From Polyangiaceae bacterium (lineage in GTDB: Bacteria; Myxococcota_A; Polyangia; Polyangiales; Polyangiaceae): 64,000 nucleotides of DNA. How positions within the stretch are numbered: position 1 is the stretch's first letter; every line of letters starts with the position of its first letter. The stretch is taken from the NCBI GenBank assembly GCA_025936115.1, contig JAICTZ010000007.1, positions 124,001 to 188,000 of the forward strand, written 5' to 3'. Below the pieces are notes generated by a model, which was given only the letters and a program-made list of their open reading frames with translations, did no database searches and was not told the DNA's origin. Shown piece by piece: positions 58,874 to 64,000 of this stretch. Position numbers and translations under genes: made by a program.

Positions 58874-61291
58874 GTGGTAAGCCCCGACCCCAAGTCTAGC
58901 CCCGAAGGCACTGGCGGCTCGCAGGGCGGAGCCCTCGTTTTCGTGAGCGACGCTTCCGCGGAGGCGGAGCGTTTGAGCGCGGCCTTGCGCGCCCGCGGCT
59001 ACTGGGTCGTCGACGTGCCGCTCGGGCTGCTCGCGGGGCGCGTCGCCGTCCAACGGCCGTCGCTCGTCGTGCTCGACGCCGATACGGCGGGCACCGCCGA
59101 GGCGGTCGAGCGCATGCGGGCTGCGAGCGGCGACAAACCCATCGATATCGTGCTCATCGCCGATCTCGGCGCCGCGACGTCCGAGAGTCGCAGCGAGCTC
59201 GAGCGGCGCGCGGTCGGCCTTTTCACGCGCCCGATCAACGTGGACGCGCTCGTCGCGAAGATCGAGCAGCTCGTCGGTCCGCCCGGGCATCGCTCCGATA
59301 CACCCGCGGGAGCGGCGGCGCGTTCGCCCGTGCTCGTCGCCGCGACCCGCCGCCCGTACCGTTACGAAGGCGGCAAGGCGCGACCACTGAGCGGAGCGCC
59401 GCCGCCCGTCACGACCCCGGCTTCGCCACAGAGCGTGCCAGCGGGTCCGCCCATGTCGCCGTCGCAGGTACCGTCGGCACCGCCGTCGACGGGACGACCG
59501 TCGAGCGCGCCCCCGGGCGGCCGCGCGGGCTCGGTCGTGCCGCAAGCGATCGGCGCCGTGCCTCACGCACGGCTGAGTCCGGAGCTCGAGCTCTTGCTCG
59601 GACGCGCCGAACAGCGCGTCCGCAACCACGCGAACGTCCCCCAGCCCATCGAGCGGCTTTCCCCCGATGCCGAAGTCGACGCGGTCTTACCCGCCGATCT
59701 GCACGCGGCGCTCGACGAGCCCATTCACGCCGACGATGACGACGACGACGACGACAGCGTCGCCGGCACGGCTGGCACTGGGGGCGGATCCGACACCGGC
59801 TCGCGCGGCAGTCGCGGCGCCACCCCGGCGGGGACGGTCACTGGCGCGCGCGCCGCGAACGCGAAAGACACGACCGGCTCAGAGGCGTCACGCCCCGACG
59901 CGGCTCCGGAGTCGCTTCCCCCCGAACCCTCGGCGCCCGAGTTCGGGAACGAGGCGCCGACGCTGCCGCCGGCGCGCCCGATGCCGTCCCAGCCGCTCAG
60001 CACCAAGGCCACGACCGCGCTCGATCCGCTCGAGCCGCCGCTCGACTCGCACCCGAGTCGCTTGCCGCTGCCCTCGGACATTCCATCCTCGCGCGCCGAG
60101 GAGACGATCTCGACGCGTCCGCCGCGCGTGGAACCCCCGCCGCCGACCGCGCCCGGCAACTCCCCGCCCGAGCGCGAGCGCGTGCCGACGTACGCCCAAC
60201 CGCCACCGCCGAGCGCGCCGATGGAATCGCGCGGCGCGCTGCCGGACATCCCCGTATCGCTCGGCCCTGGCGGCGGCCTGCGCGCACTCGCTCGCTGCGT
60301 TGCTGCCCGCTACACCGGCGCGATGGCGCTCGAGGATTCTGCCGGCATTCGACGTGTCGTCTTCCGTGACGGCGACTTCGTCACGGCGGCATCGAGCGCC
60401 GAGAGCGAGACGCTCGTCGCGTTCTTGGTTCAGCGCGGCGATCTGCCGGGCGACGGCGCTCAGCGCGTAGCACGTCGTGTACCGCCGTTCGGCCGGCACG
60501 CGGGCGCGGCCCTCGTCGCCCAGGGGCACTTGCGCCAAGACGAGCTCTGGCCCGTCCTGCGGGCTCACGCCGAGTGGCTGCTCGGAAAAGTCATGGATCT
60601 TGCGAGCGGCGCCGCGGGGCTCGAGCGCGAGGTGCCGCAACGCCTGCAGGCGGAGCCCGGCGTGTTCGGCGGCGCCACGGGCGCCGAAGTACTGCTCGAG
60701 ATGATCCGGCGCACCGTGAAGCCGAGCGATGCGGTCACGCGGCTCGGCGGACGCGACGCGCTACTCGGAACGGGCGGCGCGCGTTCCCTACTCGCCGAAT
60801 GCGCGCTCAGCGAAGCCGATCAGACACTCGCGTCTCAAGCGGACGGCATGAGTGTCGGTGAGCTCCTCACGCGCGCCGGCAACGACGACTTCGCGTGCGT
60901 GATCCTCGCGCTCGTCGAGCTCGGCATTTTGCACGTCCAGGGCCTCGCCAAGCGCGCCGTGGTGCGCGAACCGGAAGCCCCCCGCGGCTGGGATCCCCTC
61001 GACGCGGAAGCGTTGCGCCAGCGCGTCGCGACGCGCCGCGCCCTCGTCGAGGAAGGCGACTACTTCGCGCTGCTCGGCGTGGATCGCGACGCGACGAGCT
61101 ATGACCTCAGGCGCGCCTACCAGGCCCTCCGCAAAGACCTCGATCCCGAGCGCGTGCTCACGGCCGCGACCGTCGATCTGCGGGACGAGGTCGACGACAT
61201 CCTCGAAGTCATCGACGAGGCGTACGACATTTTGCGCGATCCAGTACGCCGCGAGCGTTACCGGCGTGCGCTCGAACGCGCGCCGGATTGA
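58874..61291 (+). CDS. receiver-like / DUF4388-type signalling protein with degenerate J-domain C-terminus
   Basis: The product is 805 residues from a GTG at 58874 (846 from a TTG at 58751, overlapping the miniprotein). Residues about 20-140 resemble a receiver domain (GALVFVSDASAEAERL, VVLDADTAG, DIVLIADLG), with the phosphoacceptor Asp in VVLDAD. A Pro/Ala/Ser/Asp-rich linker of about 300 residues follows. The middle (about 450-690) is a DUF4388/PATAN-like module (LRALARCVAARYTGAMALED, RVVFRDGDFVTAASS, LPGDGAQRV). The last 75 residues match the helices of a DnaJ J-domain (YFALLGVDRDATSYDLRRAY to EAYDILRDPVRRERYRR) but the HPD motif is replaced by LDP. It probably takes part in regulation of motility or development; unproven. 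Confidence 0.8.
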   Translation: MVSPDPKSSPEGTGGSQGGALVFVSDASAEAERLSAALRARGYWVVDVPLGLLAGRVAVQRPSLVVLDADTAGTAEAVERMRAASGDKPIDIVLIADLGAATSESRSELERRAVGLFTRPINVDALVAKIEQLVGPPGHRSDTPAGAAARSPVLVAATRRPYRYEGGKARPLSGAPPPVTTPASPQSVPAGPPMSPSQVPSAPPSTGRPSSAPPGGRAGSVVPQAIGAVPHARLSPELELLLGRAEQRVRNHANVPQPIERLSPDAEVDAVLPADLHAALDEPIHADDDDDDDDSVAGTAGTGGGSDTGSRGSRGATPAGTVTGARAANAKDTTGSEASRPDAAPESLPPEPSAPEFGNEAPTLPPARPMPSQPLSTKATTALDPLEPPLDSHPSRLPLPSDIPSSRAEETISTRPPRVEPPPPTAPGNSPPERERVPTYAQPPPPSAPMESRGALPDIPVSLGPGGGLRALARCVAARYTGAMALEDSAGIRRVVFRDGDFVTAASSAESETLVAFLVQRGDLPGDGAQRVARRVPPFGRHAGAALVAQGHLRQDELWPVLRAHAEWLLGKVMDLASGAAGLEREVPQRLQAEPGVFGGATGAEVLLEMIRRTVKPSDAVTRLGGRDALLGTGGARSLLAECALSEADQTLASQADGMSVGELLTRAGNDDFACVILALVELGILHVQGLAKRAVVREPEAPRGWDPLDAEALRQRVATRRALVEEGDYFALLGVDRDATSYDLRRAYQALRKDLDPERVLTAATVDLRDEVDDILEVIDEAYDILRDPVRRERYRRALERAPD

Positions 61292-61333
61292 GCGACGCGG
61301 CTGCATGGCAATCCAATCACTCGAGGAGGCGAC

Positions 61334-61669
61334 ATGGCTCTGAGCAAGAGGTGGGCGGTGTGCGCGATCGCGCTCGGCGGTGTGACGCTCGGATGCAAGA
61401 GCGACTGCGAGTCGGCGTGCGACGATCGCAAGGATTGTCCCGGCGGCGACGACTCCACGGATTGCAGCAAGACGTGCGATGCCGAGGAGGACGCCGCCGA
61501 CAAGCTCGGCTGTAAGAGCCAGCTCGACGACTTGTCGAGCTGCATCGCCGATATCGACGACGCGTGTAAGTTCGATCCGACGAAGCAGTGCACGCGTGAG
61601 AACGACGCCTTGAACGCGTGCGCGGCAAAGTATTGCGACGCTCATCCCGGCGCGTACGGCTGCACGTAG
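61334..61669 (+). CDS. small cysteine-rich lipoprotein (paralog 1)
   Basis: The product is 111 residues with signal peptide and lipobox (VTLGC, Cys21). A strong ribosome site (GAGGAGG) precedes it. The mature part has about 12 cysteines in pairs spaced 3-11 apart (CESACDDRKDC, CSKTCDAEED, CSSCIAD type, CAAKYCDAHPG) and many acidic residues, like the CHCH-like and disulfide-rich lipoproteins common in myxobacteria. The helical CX(n)C hairpin pattern suggests a disulfide-bonded helical scaffold. Function unknown. A related gene lies 326 bases downstream. Confidence 0.8.
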   Translation: MALSKRWAVCAIALGGVTLGCKSDCESACDDRKDCPGGDDSTDCSKTCDAEEDAADKLGCKSQLDDLSSCIADIDDACKFDPTKQCTRENDALNACAAKYCDAHPGAYGCT

Positions 61670-61995
61670 TATTGCTGACCGGCCCCCGTCCGGACTCCGA
61701 GCCGCGCGGCGTCGGCTACTCGACGGACATTGGCGGCGCGCTCGAGCAGGCGTGATGCCCGGCCGGCGTGAAGCGCACAATGTGCGTGGCTTTTGAATAA
61801 TCGCGCTCGAGTTCCGTCACGGCGCAGCTCAAACCCCAAAAACATCGACAATCCTCGCAAAGTGTTGCAAGCGGGCAACACCGAGCGATCGTCCGCCTCG
61901 TCGCCTATTTACTGGACAGAGCGGCACGGAGTGGACTGTAGTTTGAGGTCGGTCGGGAGTGCTGTTCGCTTCCGTAACAACACGAAGAGGATGAC
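61670..61995. other. intergenic region between two paralogous lipoprotein genes
   Basis: No gene is seen. A 7-bp stem (GTGTTGC 61862-61868 with GCAACAC 61875-61881) lies in a patch with lower GC (61790-61995), which probably holds the promoter of the second lipoprotein gene. A clear -35/-10 pair is not evident. Confidence 0.4.
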
Positions 61996-62355
61996 ATGGA
62001 TCTTAAGAAGATGATGGTGGTGTGCGCGGTCGCGCTCGGCGGTCTCGCCGTGGGCTGTGGTGGGGACACGTGTAAGTCGAGCTGTGAAGACGCCAAGAAG
62101 TGCTCGGACGCTACCGCAGAGGTAAAAGCCACGGACTGTGGCAAGAGCTGCGACGACTTGGACAGTCTCTCCGATACGGCGAAGTGTAGCGATCAGTACG
62201 ACAAACTCATGGACTGCGCGGACGACCACGACGCGTGTGACAAGAACGCCTGCAGCGCAGAGGGCGCGGCTTGGGGCACCTGCGTGTTCGCCTACTGCAC
62301 CGCGCACCCCACCGACAGCAAGTGCGCGGCGCTCGGCGGCGACTCCGGAAGCTGA
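61996..62355 (+). CDS. small cysteine-rich lipoprotein (paralog 2)
   Basis: The product is 119 residues with lipobox AVGC (Cys21). The order of cysteine pairs (CKSSCEDAKKC, CGKSCDDLD, MDCADDHDACDKNAC, CVFAYCTAHP) is the same as in the gene at 61334, and the ends share YC..HP; the signal peptides are also alike (VCA.ALGG...GC). The two are a diverged tandem duplication. It ends 10 bases before a strong stem-loop. Confidence 0.8.
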   Translation: MDLKKMMVVCAVALGGLAVGCGGDTCKSSCEDAKKCSDATAEVKATDCGKSCDDLDSLSDTAKCSDQYDKLMDCADDHDACDKNACSAEGAAWGTCVFAYCTAHPTDSKCAALGGDSGS

Positions 62356-62364
62356 GCTCCTCGG

Positions 62365-62401
62365 CAGCGAAGAGCCCTCGCGACGGCGGGGCTCTTCGCT
62401 G
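62365..62401. terminator. perfect 13-bp stem-loop between convergent genes
   Basis: CAGCGAAGAGCCC (62365-62377) and GGGCTCTTCGCTG (62389-62401) are exact complements around an 11-base loop. It lies between the second Cys-rich lipoprotein gene and the convergent DUF2807 gene and is a good bidirectional terminator candidate. Confidence 0.65.
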
Positions 62402-62414
62402 ACTGCGGCGCACG

Positions 62415-63089
62415 TCAGTGGAAGGGCGCGACGTTCTCCACGCGTTCGGCGTGGCGGGTCACGTCCGGCGTGCCGCGGTAAGTGATGCTGCCGTTGCCTT
62501 TTTGAGTCGCGTCGAGCTTCTCCACGTAGCCGAGCTCGACGCGCGCAAAGTCTTGCACGGTTGCCGTGACGGTCCCCGCCGAAAACGCGACTAGGCTCAG
62601 CTGCGCCGCGGTGCGAGCAGCGACGGACAGCGTGCTCGCGGAGCCGTCCAGCACGACGCGCGCCGCGCCACCGCTACGCAGCGTGAACGCATCCGCTTTC
62701 ACGCCGTGCACCGTCACTTTCGCCGCCACCGCTGCCGTCAGGGCTTCGAGCCGCTCCGTGCCGACGACTAGTCTGAGCGGCTGCGTCGTCTTGAGCACGG
62801 CGTCGGGTTTGAGCGCGAGCTCGCCGCCGACCACCGTGGATGCAACGTGCTCGAAAAGGTTGTCTTCGCCGCGCATTTCGAGCGGCTCGTTCTTACCGAC
62901 GTTGACCGTCAGCTCGAGCGCTCCGCCCACGTCGATGCGCGAAAACGGCGCAAGCTGCCGCGACGTCGACGAGCCCACGCCGCTACCGCGCACGCTCGGG
63001 AGCTCGTCGTCCGGCTTCTTCTTGTGACAGCCCGCGGCCACCGCGAGCGAAAGCAGAGCGACGCTGAGCCACACGCCGGCGAAACGCAT
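62415..63089 (-). CDS. DUF2807-domain lipoprotein (GIN-domain adhesin-like)
   Basis: The product is 224 residues with lipobox VAAGC (Cys21). From about residue 40 it has the DUF2807 pattern of a right-handed beta-helix: GVGSSTSRQLAPFSRIDVGG, LELTVNVGKNEPLEMRGEDN, VVGTERLEALTAAVAAKVTV, SAGTVTATVQDFARVELGYV. Such putative auto-transporter-adhesin-head-like (GIN) proteins are of unknown function and are found in many Bacteroidetes and myxobacteria. Tethered to a membrane, it may bind a surface partner. It follows the Clp ATPase gene by 7 bases on the same strand. Confidence 0.88.
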   Translation of the reverse strand: MRFAGVWLSVALLSLAVAAGCHKKKPDDELPSVRGSGVGSSTSRQLAPFSRIDVGGALELTVNVGKNEPLEMRGEDNLFEHVASTVVGGELALKPDAVLKTTQPLRLVVGTERLEALTAAVAAKVTVHGVKADAFTLRSGGAARVVLDGSASTLSVAARTAAQLSLVAFSAGTVTATVQDFARVELGYVEKLDATQKGNGSITYRGTPDVTRHAERVENVAPFH

Positions 63090-63096
63090 GGCCGCG

Positions 63097-64000
63097 CTAT
63101 TCCGCCGCGCCTGCCTCGAGCGTCGCCGCGCCTTCGACGACGTCGAAATCGAGTGCGCCGTCGTGGACCTCGAGCAGGGCGATACTTTCGCGCGGGAGCT
63201 CGCCGCGGAGGAGCCGCTCGGCGAGCGGCGCTTCGACGAGCCGCGCGATGGTGCGCTTCATGGGCCGCGCGCCGAGCGTCGGGTCGTAACCGCCGCGATC
63301 GAGCAGGTGCTCGATGACTTCAGGCCCGTACTCGAGCCGCACGCGGCGCTGATCGAGCAGCGCTTGCGCCATCGACGCGAGCAGGCGGCGCGCGATTTCC
63401 CGTACCTCCGCGCGGCCGAGCGGCGCGAACACGAGCACCTCGTCGATGCGATTGTAGAGCTCGGGCGCGAGCGCGGCGCGCGCGGCGGCGACGATGCGCG
63501 CTTCGAGGTCGTTCTCGGGTTCTTCGCCCGAACCGCCGAAGCCGACGCGACGGCGAGCGTTCGACGGCGTCTCCTCGGAGCCGAGGTTCGACGTCATGAG
63601 GATGACGCAATTGGTGAAATCGACGGTGCGGCCGCGACCGTCGGTGAGGCGCCCCTCGTCGAACACGCCGAGGAACGCCGTGAGCACGTCCGGATGCGCC
63701 TTCTCGATTTCGTCGAGCAAAATCACCTGATACGGACGGCGACGCACGGCTTCGGTGAGCTGCCCGCCCGCTTCGTGCCCGATGTAACCTGGCGGTGCGC
63801 CGATGAGCCGCGCCACGGCGTGCGCTTCACTGAACTCCGAGAGATCGAGGCGCGTCATCGCGCTCTCGCAGTGAAAGAGCACTTCGGCGATCGCCTTGGC
63901 CGTCTCCGTCTTGCCGACGCCCGTCGGGCCGAGCAACAGGAACGTGCCGATCGGACGGCGCGAGCCGAGACCCGCGGCGTTGCGGCGCAAAATGCGCGCG
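63097..64000 (-). CDS. Clp/Hsp100 AAA+ ATPase, C-terminal half (cut by window edge)
   Basis: The visible 300 residues are the second AAA+ domain of a ClpA/B/C-type protein; the frame is open to the window edge (ARILRRNAAGLGSRRPIGTF). Walker A GPTGVGKTET, pore loop GAPPGYIGHEAGG, Walker B VILLDEIEKAHPD, sensor 1 LMTSNLG, arginine fingers in LYNRIDEVLVF, sensor 2 GARPMKRTI. These unfold and remodel proteins by threading. The tail after sensor 2 lacks the long ClpB coiled coil (that is earlier in the chain). Which Clp type it is cannot be decided from this part. A DUF2807 gene follows directly. Confidence 0.92.
   Translation of the reverse strand, partial: ARILRRNAAGLGSRRPIGTFLLLGPTGVGKTETAKAIAEVLFHCESAMTRLDLSEFSEAHAVARLIGAPPGYIGHEAGGQLTEAVRRRPYQVILLDEIEKAHPDVLTAFLGVFDEGRLTDGRGRTVDFTNCVILMTSNLGSEETPSNARRRVGFGGSGEEPENDLEARIVAAARAALAPELYNRIDEVLVFAPLGRAEVREIARRLLASMAQALLDQRRVRLEYGPEVIEHLLDRGGYDPTLGARPMKRTIARLVEAPLAERLLRGELPRESIALLEVHDGALDFDVVEGAATLEAGAAE

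Overview
The window is about 64 kb of very GC-rich DNA with dense, mostly complete genes on both strands and no rRNA, tRNA, prophage or CRISPR array that I can see. The gene content points to a myxobacterium, probably of the Polyangiales/Sorangiineae side of Myxococcota: an mdh-sucC-sucD-ndk block, many lipoproteins with long Gly/Ala/Ser linkers, an OmpA protein with thrombospondin-type-3 calcium repeats, a zinc-ribbon/GYF/TonB-like protein of the AgmX/GltJ type, a receiver/DUF4388-type protein with a J-like tail, and small Cys-rich lipoproteins. This assignment rests on family knowledge and was not tested by a search.

Layout. 1-3.5 kb: a truncated organophosphate-type MFS transporter, a tri-heme c-type lipoprotein and a 5'-nucleotidase-like phosphoesterase. 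3.5-12.2 kb: central metabolism (mdh, sucCD, ndk) and lysine/peptidoglycan precursor synthesis (dapD, dapE), with a hemerythrin protein and two gene remnants between mdh and sucC. 12.2-17 kb: lipoprotein, aldo/keto reductase, DUF4202 protein, GT4 glycosyltransferase and an unknown protein. 17-26.5 kb: ferredoxin-type sulfite/nitrite reductase, proS, a trans-sulfuration enzyme, a four-helix-bundle protein, lipoproteins and tyrS. 26.5-34 kb: envelope proteins (propeller/di-heme lipoprotein, TSP3-OmpA, two zinc-ribbon membrane proteins). 34-38.6 kb: a four-gene MacAB-like exporter operon (ATPase, two permeases, HlyD adaptor). 38.6-45.4 kb: VOC remnant, HDOD protein, RecD2 helicase, M1 aminopeptidase with HEAT repeats, enoyl-CoA hydratase. 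45.4-48.8 kb: the one gene-poor zone, holding several remnants and two near-identical copies of a structured repeat on either side of a formylglycine-generating-enzyme-like lipoprotein. 48.8-53.3 kb: glmS, glycogen synthase, glgC. 53.3-58.7 kb: folK and a partial F-type ATP synthase operon (b', b, delta, alpha, gamma). 58.7-64 kb: a TatA-like miniprotein, the receiver/DUF4388 protein, two related Cys-rich lipoproteins, a DUF2807 lipoprotein and the C-terminal half of a Clp ATPase.

The housekeeping genes form short co-directional units (sucC-sucD, dapD-dapE, proS plus trans-sulfuration enzyme, the ABC exporter, glgC-glgA, the atp genes), several with 4-base start/stop overlaps. The most unusual observations are the pair of ~120-bp structured repeats at 45.9 and 48.5 kb (candidate non-coding RNA or REP-like element), a ~55-residue insertion in ATP synthase alpha, an in-frame fusion of DapE to a lipoprotein, an F-ATPase b subunit with an apparent signal peptide, a 21-bp triplication of a stop/start junction before tyrS, and several remnants of decayed genes (Uma2, VOC, GH10-like).
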